DNA of 64,000 nucleotides from Scleropages formosus. Taxonomy: Eukaryota; Chordata; Actinopteri; Osteoglossiformes; Osteoglossidae. The DNA is taken from positions 22,903,779 to 22,967,778 of the forward strand of contig NC_041815.1 of the NCBI RefSeq assembly GCF_900964775.1, in the 5' to 3' direction. Positions 40,371 to 52,900 of the stretch are shown here, piece by piece; the stretch's first letter is position 1, and each line of letters starts with the position of its first letter. The notes beneath the pieces are model-generated. The model had not been told where the DNA came from. It ran no database searches and saw only the letters and a list, made by a program, of their open reading frames with translations. The position numbers were made by a program, and so were the translations under genes.

Positions 40371-43300
40371 CTATACAGAGATGGAGCCCTGTCTGAAGTT
40401 GGTCTTTCCAATGAGGACATTGAGGAGCATCGCCTTCCCTTGTTGTGCCTCCTGCTGGGCCTTTCTGATGATCTCATCCAGACTGGCTTCATCTTCTCGC
40501 CCAATCAAGATGCCCTTGCCACCATAACCATCCGCTACAATGTGGTAATCTGACAGTGAGACAACAGAGAATAGGCACAAGTCAAATTCCATTACCTAGA
40601 GAGTTCATAAGGCTGGAGATGTCATCAAGGTTACTCACCTGTGAAAGCTAACCCACAAGCAACATTACTGCCTAAAATGGGCACCTGCTCCCTGGAGATC
40701 TGGCTCCAGCATGCATCGTTCCCCACGAGGGCAATCACTGGGGTCTGTGCAAGAGGAATGGGTATCAACACATTTCTTCTTCATACACTGACACAATCAG
40801 TGTGAAACAGTGAGATCTGTGCATTTGTGTCCAGATCACAGAAAGTACCTTGTGTCGAGTGAAGGTATCAAATTCTGCCACACTGAATCCTAGAGATCCA
40901 TCTCCATATATGATCCAGACCTGCAAAGAAATAATTTCAGAACTGAAGTTGAATCATGCACCACGACCAGCCAGTAAAACAATGTCCAAAAGACCACATC
41001 CATATAATAAAATTATAAAATAAAATTTAAAAAAAAACCTGACTGATGTAGTTACCTGACTGAGTTTAGTGAACTAAAAATGTCACCTTCAGTCAGTCCA
41101 TAACATAACCTTCATTTTTAGCACAATACCTCGGATTGGGGCCTGCAGAGTTTTGCCCCAAGTGCAAATCCACCTCCAACTCCCAGTGTCCCAAATGCCC
41201 CTGGTGTAAATAAGAACATTCAGAGTTAACATAAACTACAGTGCATTTAATAATTATTTACTCATCTTGCTGACATTTTTCTACTAGCATTTAAGCTACT
41301 GATAATTACTTACTGATGTACCCAGCTGGGTAATTTTTAATTTTGGAGCTATTCACTTTCACAAGTATAGAGCTCAAGGTTACTAAAGCAGGACCAGGAT
41401 CTGAATGTGGGTCCTTCAGGAGGAAGGTGAATGCTCTAACCACTACGCTTCCCAAAGCCCTTGTTTGGTTTGCACCGAGAGAAAAGATGTTTCAAGCACT
41501 CAAACAGTCCTCACCTGGGTCCAGCCAGCAGAGTGGGCCTCGGGGCCTGAGGATGTACGCAGCGCTGCCCACAAAGTCCCCCCCATCTGCCACAATGATG
41601 CTGTCCTCATCCATGAGGTCCTCCACATGGTGGAGGACATTGAGCGGGTTAAGGTGTTGCTCTGTTTTCTCCACCGCCTTTGCTCTGTAACAAAGAGCAC
41701 CATCTATGAAGTCAGCTTTAGAAACAAGAGTACTAAACTAAGGCTTCAAAACTCAAATTTATGGAATGAAAAACAGAAATGGTCCAACAGAAATTACTGG
41801 TGGTCCTTCATGTCCAACAAATACTGCCCACAAACTCTTTGGTATATGAAACAACTCCATGAAGATAAGTTCAACACGTACCGATTTGCTCTCTCTTTGG
41901 TGATGTCTCCCTCTTTGAGGCTCTGCAGCCAGTCCTCGGGACACCGGTGTCCAGCCAGGCCTTTGGAGAGGCGCAGCAAGAAGGACCCTGCATCTCCTGT
42001 GATAAAACAAACCCGACAAGACACTCGAATGCAACGAAGTCCTACAAAAGCCAGTGAATAACATAAATCTGCAGGCATCACAGAACCGGCGTTTCGACCA
42101 TGAAGCACAGCACACTATGAAACGAGAGACACGGGAGTAGATCTAGAGAGAACATTTGTGTGGACAGACTTCATGCTCCAGCCTGGACCGTACCCTGAAT
42201 GGCAATGGTGGGCTTCCAAAACATGTCCGTGTTCTTCAGCAGCTGCTTCTTATCTCGATTGACTGCAATGATCTTGCTGCGCCGATTCAAGACGCGCCCA
42301 TAATTCATCCTGAAGTCACACACAGTGCCTTTCGAACAAAGTGCAAAAATTACATTTGCATAACAACAACATTGCAGAAGAGAGAGGTATTGCTGCCTCC
42401 TTTCTGGGCCATTATTATTATTATGTAATGATCTAGCTGATGCTTTTCCTCAAAGCAACTTACAATGTCAGGTTTGCACCCTAAGTTACTTACAGTGGCT
42501 TACCTATTTACACAGCTGGGTCATTTTTACTGTATCCAGTATAGTTACAGTACTCTTGAGCCAGATATTTGTTCTGAATACACTGTGCTCAGGATACACA
42601 TCTACCTCAAGGGTGTGATAGTGAGAGAAGAGATCTGAACCGGGGCTTCTTGATTGCAAGGAAAAGACTATAACCGCTACGCCATCTGCTGTCCCAAGCT
42701 GTAACTTATGTACTTTTTCCACATCCCCTCCTGTATTCCAATGGCAAAACCATACACTTGAGTGACACTGTCTGCAAACTAAGTGTTGTGCAGAATTCAC
42801 AGTACAGTACTGTATTTTTCACAAAGGCAAACTCAAATTAGCCAAAACCAGCTTATATGTATTGTACACAACTGTTTTTATTCCAGTATATTTAAGTGAA
42901 ACATTCGCAATACACCGTTAGCAATCAGTTCATTTTACACTGTAACCTTCTCATGTATTATGGTGTGAAGAGAGCAGGGAGTTCCACCTTACCAGCCAGA
43001 ACAACCAGGTCAGCTTCCTTCAGAGCGTCCCGTCTGTTCTGCCGAATGTGCAGGGGGCTGTCTCTTCCCAGCATGCCTCGGGCCATTCCACCCAGGAAGC
43101 AGGGGATACCCATAGACTCAAGTGCCGTCCTGAAAAGGGCATCAGTATGTATGTTTGCGTTTGACTGCACAAGTTAGTTTGTCCATTGTGATCGATGATG
43201 ACCATCCCAATCAGTCACGCACAAACACTGAATTTCAGTTTCACTATGTTTCCCCCCCACCTTCCAAAGGTCATGGGGTCTATAATCTGAAGTACCAACA

Positions 43301-46300
43301 AAACCCACCTGATGTGATCCACTGGAGTTGGGGGGAGTGTCGCCTGGCTGCCAAGCAAGATCACTGGCTTCTTGGCCCTGCTCACCAGTTCCGCACACTG
43401 CTGCACCTGGAAGAGGGAACACACAAGAACAAGATCAATGTCCAATGAGCACCAGATGTTAATAAGATCTCACACAACAAAAAGCCATGCAACAAAGACG
43501 AATGAATGCAGTCCAGGATCAATCTACAAACACTTTTTTAGCAGCAGAGCAAGTAATAAAAGAACAGGTGACATCTGGCAATAGCTACCAACAAAAGGAA
43601 TGCTGACTAAACCTGCCTGATGGTCTGTGGCATGAGGAATGCGCACAGGTAGCGGGGAGAGGATCCTGGGCTCCCACGCCCAGCAAAAAGGTTTCTCAGG
43701 TGATTGCGGAGGTACCTGACAGAAAAAAGATTTATTTAGTAAAGATTTATTCATCACAAAACCAAAGAAATGCAACACTACATAGAACACACCACTTTGT
43801 AGTTACATGTATATACACATACATACATTTACATTTATTCATTTAGCCAACGCTTTTCTCAAAAGCGACTTAATGTTAAGGCTACAATTATTTACCCATT
43901 TCTAGAGCTGGGTAATTTTACTGGCGCAATTCAGCGCAAGTACCTTGCTTAAGGGTACTACAGCTGGAGGTGTGGCTTGACCCTGTGACCTTTGGGTCCA
44001 ATGGCAGTAGCTTTAAGTACTACATTACCAGCTGCCCTCAAATCTATAGTAGTACATGTACAGTACATGTGGTTTCTACAAAAAAGGTCATCCTCCAAAA
44101 CAAAGAATACCTGTTACTTTCTAGATTGCCATGATTCAAACTCAGCTCTGAAATAATTTCATACAGAGTGACTATTTTTATTTATTCTAGCTGACACTTT
44201 TCTCCATACAACTTACAACGATTTGCACACTTCGCTACTTACAATTATTTACCGAAAAGTTCAGAAGTGCTCATTTTTGAGGGAATAGGGCACGAAATGA
44301 AAAACACAATTTCTTACCAGGCAATGGCATTTCCCACCAATCCTTTAGGAGAGCCTTTGGCTGCAAATTCCCTCTCCACCAAATGGAATGGGTACAGCGT
44401 GTCGATGGGGAACTCCACAAACACAGGACCTGAAGAACAAACACACAGAAACACAAGTTCCTCTAAGGACCATAGAGTTACCATCACCCTTACTGTCAGT
44501 TATCACAACATGAGTGCCTAAAATAATGCAATGAACCTAAAGGGAAAAAAAAAATACTTTGACAAGTTAAGCAAATACTGAAGTGGAGAGGAGATCAGCT
44601 GCTGATGTACCTGGTGTCCCAGACTGAGCAATGGCTAAGGCCTTCCTCAAAACAGGCACGATCTCCCGCACGGTCCGCACCGAGGCACAGAACTTGCAAA
44701 GCGGCTTGAAAAGGGACATTTGGTCGATGTCCTGCAGGGCACCTCTACCCTTCAGGCAAAGAAAATGATGCAGGATAAGTTCTGGAGAATGTGTGTAAGA
44801 GTGTGCCACTCACTGCAAGAGTGCTCGACCTTAATTGACGAACATGAGCGAAGGAGTTTAGGGGCCCAACCTGCAGGAGCGTGGCAGCAGCACCTCCTAT
44901 CAGGAGCACGGGTGATTCGGCCATCTGTGCATTCTTCACCGCTGTTACAGTGTTGGTAAGACCTGGTCCAGCCGTCACAGCAGCGACGCCAATGGTGCCT
45001 TCAGTGTGGGAAACAGACAGTTGACAAACTCATGACCTTTCACCCAACCTCCAGCTGAAACCGAGTCATCTTTAGCAACTGTTTTAAGCAGCTAACAATA
45101 CGGAACCAAAAGACCTCCTTCAAATCCAGCAACACAAATTAGGAAAAGACTAAGTGGTTAAAACATACCCCATTACATAAATATACAGAGGATGACTACC
45201 AAACATCTGCTCTTATTTTACCGGAAAGCCTGGCAACGGCATCAGCCGCGAAGACGGCAGTAGCCTCATGCCGGGTGTCCACTATGCGGATGCCAATCTT
45301 CTCGCAGGCCACCAATATAGGTGAGATGTGCCCTCCAACCAGGGTGAAGACAAACTTGACACCATGCGCCTGCAGTACCTCCGCCACCCTCTCCCCGCCA
45401 TAACGAGAACTCTTGGTCTCAGTCTGAGATGGAAAACAAAAGAAAAGCAGCTTTTGCTCCAATTCAAGGAAAGACAGAAACTCATGTGTTTACCATTGAA
45501 ACTAACTATGATTACATCTTCGAGTTACAAGAATTCACCTTAAAAAATGGTTTCAGGAACATACAGCATTTGTAAAGTCTAGGAAGACTGCAGTATCTTC
45601 AACAGCATAAGGTAAGGTTTATGGCAGCATCCTGAGAGCAAACCAGGGGACTGCCTAGGTAAATTTCTTTTAGGAAGGTTTTAAAAGTGACAGCCTTCAG
45701 GTATGCTTTTAATTTATTTCAAAACACTTGCCTCGCAGTATTGACATTGGTTGGCATTATTAAATTTTAGTGTACTGATCTGAATATATGCACCATGGTT
45801 TTTATAGTTAATCAAAGTTTCAATTTATTGGAAATGATTAACAGAGATTGTAAGGGCCCAGTTGGACAGCTTGCGATATGAGGCACTTTGTTGTCTTGGT
45901 AGTGCATTCTGACCCATTAGAAAAAGAAAAATCTTATTGTAATTCAGTTTGGACAGAAACATCAGATTAATAGAACAAACTGTTACAAGCTTCAGTTGAT
46001 AAAGTGAGAACAGCCTTTTGCACAAACGATAAATCATTGTAATGTTGAATATCTAAGACTTAAGTCACCCTGGACAAATGTGCCGGCTAAGTTAAACCAA
46101 CAATGAAAAAAGCAAAGGGAGATAATGAAAGTATAAAGTGTTTATTCACAATCAATGGATTCAGAACCATTAATCCAGAAAGCACTTTATCAAAACCAAC
46201 CTATATTTATTCTACAAAACAGTTTTTGTTCAAGCATATTTACGAAAAACTGGCAACACACTGGCACCAAACAGCAGAAGGACATCTGCAGTGCAGAAAA

Positions 46301-46329
46301 CATTCAGAAGAGAACCTCATTCTCATATA

Positions 46330-46360
<31 letters not shown>

Positions 46361-48130
46361 AATAAATAAATAAATAAATGTATGCTGTAGCTGTTGTCAG
46401 CCTTATTGATGCTCATTAGTCTTGACTCAATTCCACTCGTGCAAAGCAGCAGCCGGACCCAAGAATAAGGACCTTGCATGTATTTTGAAGACAATGCTGA
46501 AGTAACATCAGATTTGCCAAAGCGCTCCCATGTATCTCCTCTACTCATTTCTCTGCACTGGCTTCCTATAGCTGCTGGTATCAAATTCAAAACCCCGGTT
46601 ACTGTGTACAAATGCATCAGTAGAACTGCTCCCGGCTATTTACAGGACTTGATCAACCGGTACACCCCAGCCAGGCCCCTTTGCTCATCTACTTCTGCTC
46701 GCTTGGTGGCCGCGCACGAAAGGCAAAGCTCGGAGGTTCTCGGTTCCGGGTCCGTTGTGGTGGAATGACCTTCCTCTGTCACTCAGAACTGCGGAAACTC
46801 TGTCTGTTTTCAAGAAGGGTCTGAAAACCCACCTTTTCCAGATCCACTTCGCCCAAGATCTCTCCAGCTCATCTATGGTGTAACTGTTCACGCATCGTAA
46901 CTCCAGAAGCATCCCCAGATACAACCTTTATTCAGCCATTACTCTGGTATTGTACTGCTCATTTGTGTATCTTATAATATTTAATTAAAAATTTTAAAAA
47001 ACATAGGTGTCGGTATCAGGATTAGTCTGTGTCTTATGCACCTACTTGAACGACGAACCTCGGTGCAGCAAGCGGTAGGGAACAAACTAGGTTTGCTTGA
47101 GACTTTCATGTCTGCAGCTATGTCTCCTTCTCTCAATGTAATGCATAAATTGTACTTTTGCCGAGATGTACATCGCTTTGGACAAAAGCATCTGCTAAAT
47201 GAATAAATGTAAATATAACACAAACAGACGTGGTTCCCGCCCACTAAGTGAGAGAGCAACTTCCTTAAAGTGACAGTACATTCTACTCCTCAATAAAAGG
47301 AACCCAATGAAATATACAGCAAGCACTTCCTGAAGGAGGGCAATTTGAATCCCAAATATTAAATACAATACGGTACGAAGGTATATATTTCACAGAACAA
47401 TACTATATGTGTGTTCGTGGGGCAACTAGTTTGTGGCCTCCTCCTACTTCTATTCAATTCACTGCTACTAGAATCATGCACACATAGAACCCTACAATTA
47501 ACAGTAAAAAACTGCCATTATTAAAACAGTAAAATGACTAGTGAATGGCACTGCTAATGAGTTAAGAAGGGTGGATTAGTTGGTGGAAAAGAGTGTGGAG
47601 GGCTGGAGACACGCGTGGCATCCGCATCGTCTGCATACTAGCAAGACCAGTAACTAATATCAAATTGAACTTCTTATTCATCAGGTGTCTTTTAACAGAA
47701 CCCAAACTAAACCAGCAAAAAAAGCTGAATAGCAGGTCTGCTGGTTTTCATCGACCCAGTACATCGAGGTCGAGGACGTTTTTGCATTATTTATGAGGAA
47801 AATACCCCCTGATACGCAGTTTCGGATCGTATAATACGTATTTCGTGTCAGACGGGGATCCCGTATATATTTCAACTGCAAATGTGAGCCTCTTCTTCTT
47901 GTCTTATTTCCCGCAAATGGACTCTTGCTGCTGCTGTTCTGCCACTTGTCAGAACAAAAACTGCAGGAAAGAAAGGAAGGTGTCGGGCCTCCGGAGGACA
48001 GACAGTCACCTACCTTGTGAAAGAGTTGGTAAAACAAGCCAAGTTTGTAAGCAGCGAGCACCAGCGCCAGGGAAAAAGCAGCAAAAAGACACCATACAGC
48101 GTCGACAAGGTGGTGAACGAGCGCATCCAT
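40371..48130 (-). CDS. ilvbl: ILVBL / HACL2, thiamine-diphosphate enzyme of the ER membrane
   Basis: The acetolactate-synthase-like protein acts in mammals as a 2-hydroxyacyl-CoA lyase in fatty-acid alpha-oxidation on the ER. Fifteen exons: 48014-48130, 45222-45423, 44871-44998, 44611-44749, 44318-44429, 43613-43715, 43309-43406, 42993-43129, 42194-42328, 41882-41996, 41515-41684, 41130-41200, 40849-40920, 40639-40744 and 40371-40549; about 627 residues (human 632). [20 protein letters not shown]... forms the N-terminal membrane anchor; an in-frame Met ten codons upstream (48160) is possible. [13 protein letters not shown] carries the cofactor-activating Glu. [14 protein letters not shown] followed by GNDACW is the thiamine-diphosphate site. 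DGGDFVG and [12 protein letters not shown] are family blocks. Exon 43613-43715 looks shifted by one base relative to its homologues (see findings), so either the assembly has a base error there or the local protein differs. Confidence 0.95.
41298..41452 (-). repeat. Family B SINE, partial
   Basis: ACCCAGCTGGGTAATTTTTA to TGCTCTAACCACTACGCT, in an ILVBL intron. Confidence 0.65.
42425..42697 (-). repeat. Family B SINE with internal extra sequence
   Basis: Begins TAGCTGATGCTTTTCCTCAA and ends CTATAACCGCTACGCCATC; the middle is longer than in other copies. Confidence 0.65.
43822..44037 (-). repeat. Family B SINE, near complete
   Basis: Starts ACATTTATTCATTTAGCCAA and ends ACTACATTACCAGCTGCC, in an ILVBL intron. 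It is the best-kept copy in the window. Confidence 0.85.
44180..44250 (-). repeat. Family B tail fragment
   Basis: AGCTGACACTTTTCTCCATA followed by CTTACAATTATTTACC. Confidence 0.5.
46330..46380 (+). repeat. AAAT microsatellite
   Basis: About 12 AAAT units with one interruption, just upstream of the L2 fragment in ILVBL intron 1. Confidence 0.95.
46390..47215 (+). mobile_element. L2-clade LINE, 5'-truncated 3' end
   Basis: The frame at 46478-46768 contains [19 protein letters not shown] and [14 protein letters not shown], the end of an L2-type ORF2. A second frame continues with [19 protein letters not shown], so the copy is frameshifted. The 3' end (about 47165-47215) has the tail CGCTTTGGACAAAAGCATCT then GCTAAATGAATAAATGTAAA, shared with family B SINEs. 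Confidence 0.8.
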
Positions 48131-49440
48131 GGTGGAGAGGAGGGGAGGAAACCTGATCACCCGGATTCAGAAAAACCAGTTTAGTAGCAGCTACCGACTG
48201 AGTGTCACACAGTCATCCGTTGCCTCCGCTCCGCAAATTTAACTCCTACTTCTGACATTTAAAACTGATTCGCCAGTAGCCTGTGGCACGAGGTCGCATC
48301 ATCAGCGCATTAATTTAAACTGGCTTGTTGTTTCTTTTTCCCAGGTCAGCGCTGTGCAACAAATAAAACTGTTAAAGCAGGCTGACTGATGAAAAGCAAC
48401 ACACGCTGCGTTGTGCGTTCAGCTCGAAACGACCGAGAAGATCTCCGGGGTCATCTTTGCTCTCAGTCGTTGACCGTTCCGCTGTGTCCGTAACCAAGTC
48501 TCTTCTTGGATACGTTACGTAGGTTTTAAGACCCCTCCGTCGTTGGTGAATCGCACAGTTAACGTGTTATCAATGTGACAGGGTGACTAACCAATAGGAG
48601 GCAGAAACGTTGACGGAGGCGGGAACCTTTTGCCTTTTTTTCTTCCTGAGAATAAAGTACTCTGAGTATGAAAGGAACATCAGTTTAGACCGGCAGTTGA
48701 AGTACGATGTTGCTGTTGTGAATACAATTATTTACATATTCTTTCCAGGTTGGTTCTGTCTTTTTTTTCTGCGCACTACCAAAAGATTTATTTCGTGCAC
48801 CCCTAGTAGTTTCATAAGCAAAATATAAATAACTAATATGACATGTACATTGGAATATAAGATTGTAGATGACATAGAATTGGGATCACTTCACCACGGA
48901 TACTAGCTAGCTTCTTTCACATATGATACTGGACTCCTATACCAATATTTAAATTGAGTCTGAAGACAATGATCCCCTGTTGCAATGTTATGTAAGGTTC
49001 ATAATGTGGACCTCTAACGCAGCATCTAAGAAAGAGAAATGAAAAAAAAATCAGTGAAAATAATAGCACAAAACAACATCAGTTACAAATAAACACGTTT
49101 AAACACATTTTAAAAATAACAATTTTAGTAATTACTGATTATATTCCTGCAATCTAGAAGTAAACTAGGAGTATACAGTTAGCATACTCATCATATGTTG
49201 GTTTGGTTTTCTTTTTAAGATAATTATGGATAAGACTAACAGGTTTTTCTGGTTAAGATAAGTTGTAACACACCAGTTACCTAAGGCAATGATGGGCAGG
49301 TAGTGCAGAAGAAAAACAACAGACACTATCTTAAAATGCAAATTACACAATTTTTTTAATTAAATTAAAAACATTTCTACCTTAATTGAAGTGCAAAAAT
49401 ACTCCACACAAAAAGTACACCATCATTAGAGTGATATGCT
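48131..49440. other. ILVBL promoter side and intergenic stretch to the GLB1L-type gene
   Basis: Just upstream of ILVBL is moderately CpG-rich sequence with ACCAATAGG (CCAAT box) at about 48590. The remainder to 49440 is AT-rich with no gene seen. A hydrophobic open frame at 48610-48828 is not supported by any match. Confidence 0.45.
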
Positions 49441-49449
49441 AATCTGTTT

Positions 49450-49455
49450 TTTATT
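49450..49455 (-). terminator. Possible poly(A) signal of the minus-strand GLB1L-type gene
   Basis: AATAAA on the minus strand; a second one lies at 49537-49542. Either gives a 3'UTR of 0.4-0.5 kb after the stop at 49926. Confidence 0.45.
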
Positions 49456-49925
49456 TTAGCAGGTGCAATATTGTTCTAACATTTTAAAACAGTCAGTACA
49501 TAGTTTTACACATTGTTGCAGGAACACCGATGGCACTTTATTTGGTACCTGTGGTGAAGATAGAAATAAAAAAAAAAGTTTTACCTCCAGTCTAAACTGA
49601 AAAGCCACATGGACACTATGTTTGTACAGATAATACAGGAAAGTCCTCAAATTAATTTCCAGAAATTATGAAGCCTTTCCAGGAAAACCCAATATGACTT
49701 GGCAGGAGTGACAGGCTAACATACTGCAGAGATTAAACCAAGCAGTTTTATGATTTACAGTACAAGTGTAGCAATGCAGGCAACAAAACCAACCAAACAA
49801 TAAGTGCAAAAGAGATTAAAGGCCCCAAAACTAGAGACAGATATTCCAAGACAGGAATTATTAATAGGATCAATGGAAACTGATTTCCATTTATTTACAG
49901 TTTATGTGAAGAAACAAAAAGGGTG

Positions 49926-52900
49926 TCAGTTTACATCAGCGTTTTTTCCCAGGTTGGGGAGGTCAGTGAAATGGATTTCATCCCCAGCTTTCTGCTCTTC
50001 AAACACAATGACCTGAAATTTAGAAAAGCGAAAAGGTGTGAACTGTAGTAGAGGTTAGAACAGCAGCTGTGTACCACGTCAGCAGAAATCTTGTAGGAAA
50101 AAACTGCACCAACATATTCTAAAACTGGAAAGTGAACCAAGATGAATAACAGCACCTAGAATGCAATATATCTGCCAAAGGGCACAGGTGTGAGATGTGT
50201 TGCAGGTGACAGTGAATTGTCTGTTCATAATACCTAGAGAAGACCTACCTAGCCCTAGGAAGAGCCAGCTGTTGAACATCTGAAAAGAAATGCTGTTTCT
50301 TTTCTTAAGCATACACTAAACAAATCTGAAAACTAATTGGTGCTCTGAATGCAAGTATTTACACAGTACATTATGTAGCATATAATCTATGATTTCCAAT
50401 AAAATTGGCATCATAAGGTATGAATTTAAATTTCAATATACACTTTTACATAGCTTCACATGTATTAGTGTCCGTATGTCAATTTTCAGTAATGCATACA
50501 AATATATTTCTGGTTGAAATGACTATAAATTCAAAATAATATTTTAGGTAGCTTGTTAAGAAACATGCAGGAGGAACAGACTTTTTACCGGTAAAAAGGA
50601 AAATTTGTGCTTTGTATGTTGTACTGGCAGTAGCAAAATATTTTTGTTTTGTAAGCCACTGTTCTGAATATGTTCAGCTAATGTTTCTGAATGGGATCTA
50701 AGATAAAATATTCTAAAGGTATGCATGGGAAACAGGCTAAAAAGCACATGGGTGTATCTATGATAAATAAGCGGGCCGAATGTACCTGATTTGTTCCACT
50801 CTTGAGCCAAGGACCTGGAAGATAGAGAGTTTTCTGGGGTCCAATGGGCCAGTAGCGTCCGAGATTCTGTCCATTTACGAAGACAACCCCTTTACTCCAG
50901 TCCTGTGGATCCAACCAGCACAATGTGGCAGTCAGTGAAATATCTCTTTACACTTTACATTTCATTATAGCTTCAAGTCAGTTAAAACCACACACCCTTT
51001 CCCAGGACCACTGGAGATACTGGAAAGTTTTTCAGGTGCTGTTGGTGCAGGTTTCATATGCTCTGGGTGGTGTATCTAACTTACCGGCAGCTTGACAAAG
51101 GTGTCAGCGGGGCAACCTTCCACCCACAAGCTCCCCCGAAAGAATCCTGGGAAGGTGGGTTTGCTTGTGTCCAGTGCCCAGGAGACAGCACCCAGTCTTA
51201 ACATGAAAGGGGCATCCGGTTTGACAAGGTATGGCTCTAAGGTGTTCTTTAAACAACACTCAGTAAACAATACAAAGGTAATGATAACACATGAGCTCAA
51301 TTTATAGTTCACTTTCTAAAATCACAGATGAATATCAATCTAATGCATTACTAGAATTTGTACTTGGTAGCCAAGAGCAGTACCAGTTCTAGAAAGGTAT
51401 ATGACAGCCAACTGGTTTACTTTTCTCTCTAGTAGACAATGCATGGTGTTCATTTCCAAGACTGAAATACAGTAACTCAGTATTCTCTATCTGTTAATAA
51501 ATGTGCCAAAGGGCATTTTGGAGATAGAGAGGAAAAAAACACTGACATTACATAATCAGGCTGAACTCCGAACCTTTGCTGAGAAAATGTGGACTAAGGG
51601 GGCATACCAATGAATTTAACGAAAACCTTGAATTCTAAATTCACACAAACTGGACAAGATTTTTTAAGTCCAGTCAAAAAAGGCAGTCATGCTAGAAATG
51701 TGAAATTATTGTTACAAGATTACTCCCCTTCATTGTTAACACAACGCATAATAAAATGTTAATTTTCCACTTCTTTACCAGTTTATTGGAGAATGATTAT
51801 TTGAGATACGAGACAAGCATGAAAGGAAAAAACTATACACACCTATCTATAAATGCAGGCTTCATATCCAGAGTGTAATGGGTAAAGTCTTTCAGTGGGA
51901 CATTGTTCAATACAATATCACCTATCAAACCTAAAACACATGAAAATTAGTTTTAAATCTGAAACAAAAAGTAATTCATTATCACTTGTTCAACAGTGGA
52001 ATTAAACATTTAAATTACAATTCATAGGTGGAATTCAAGCCAACACCCTATGAATTCATGGGGTCCTTGAATGCAATAGAAAAATTCAGGATGCATTTAG
52101 GTACTACCAGCTGGGCTGTATATTTGCATTATATCCAAATGTTTTATTGGCTCAAACCAGATAAATTCTCATCTGTAAATTAGAACACTGTTTTGCATAT
52201 GAACAAATCTGCAAATGATGCTCCTGTGACATTCTGGTAATGGCTGCTGGTCGAGAGAATAGTTCTGATCATACCTTTACGCTGATAGTTCAAGGCTTTC
52301 CCATAATTCACTCTTCCACAGTTTTCCAGAAGCAAACGCAACTTTTGATCGCCCTTCAGTTGAAAAAGGAGAAAAACAAACACAGGAAATATTTTGTGTT
52401 GCTCTTTTAATATTAATGCATAAAGGGTAATTTGAAATCTGTGTTACAGAAAGAGCATTACAAGACATGGAATCCATTAAATTAATTAGTTAATTAGTTC
52501 TTGCCATGACGTTTTATTAAGCTTAATGAGTTTTCTATCAAGTAATTGCAGTTTGTAACTGATTTCCACTATGTAGCTTCTTTTTAGCAGAAAGTCCTTG
52601 AACGTTATTAGAGAAAATATTTATTGAAATTGGTAGAAGCTGGAACCAACAGTTGTGGAGAATTTTAATGGCTGTTCAATGAAAAAGTAGCAGGCAAGAA
52701 ATCTTTGCAGCAATTAATTATTAAAAAAAAATTACCTTTCCATTAGGCACAGTGAGCTTTTGGGTCTTATAATCAAGGACACCAATGAAAAGCGAATCCG
52801 CATAAACCTTGAACAGAAAGAAACCTCATTCAGTGCCACTCTGCAAAGTTATATTTAGTGCAAAGTTCTTATAATGACTGTGGATTTTATTACCAAGGTA

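Larger units (their letters stand above)
45424..48013 (-). other. ILVBL first intron
   Basis: The 2.6 kb intron contains an AAAT microsatellite (46330-46380) and the 3' end of an L2-type LINE (about 46390-47215). Other parts are AT-rich and unremarkable. Confidence 0.7.

Noticed and set aside
40371-48130. ILVBL as a pseudogene because of the frame change
   Set aside because: All other exons are intact with good splice sites, and the odd exon stays open and in phase with one donor; an error or local change is more likely.
47845-48156. 103-codon frame antisense to ILVBL exon 1
   Set aside because: It is the complement of a conserved coding exon and its Cys-rich part comes from intron sequence.
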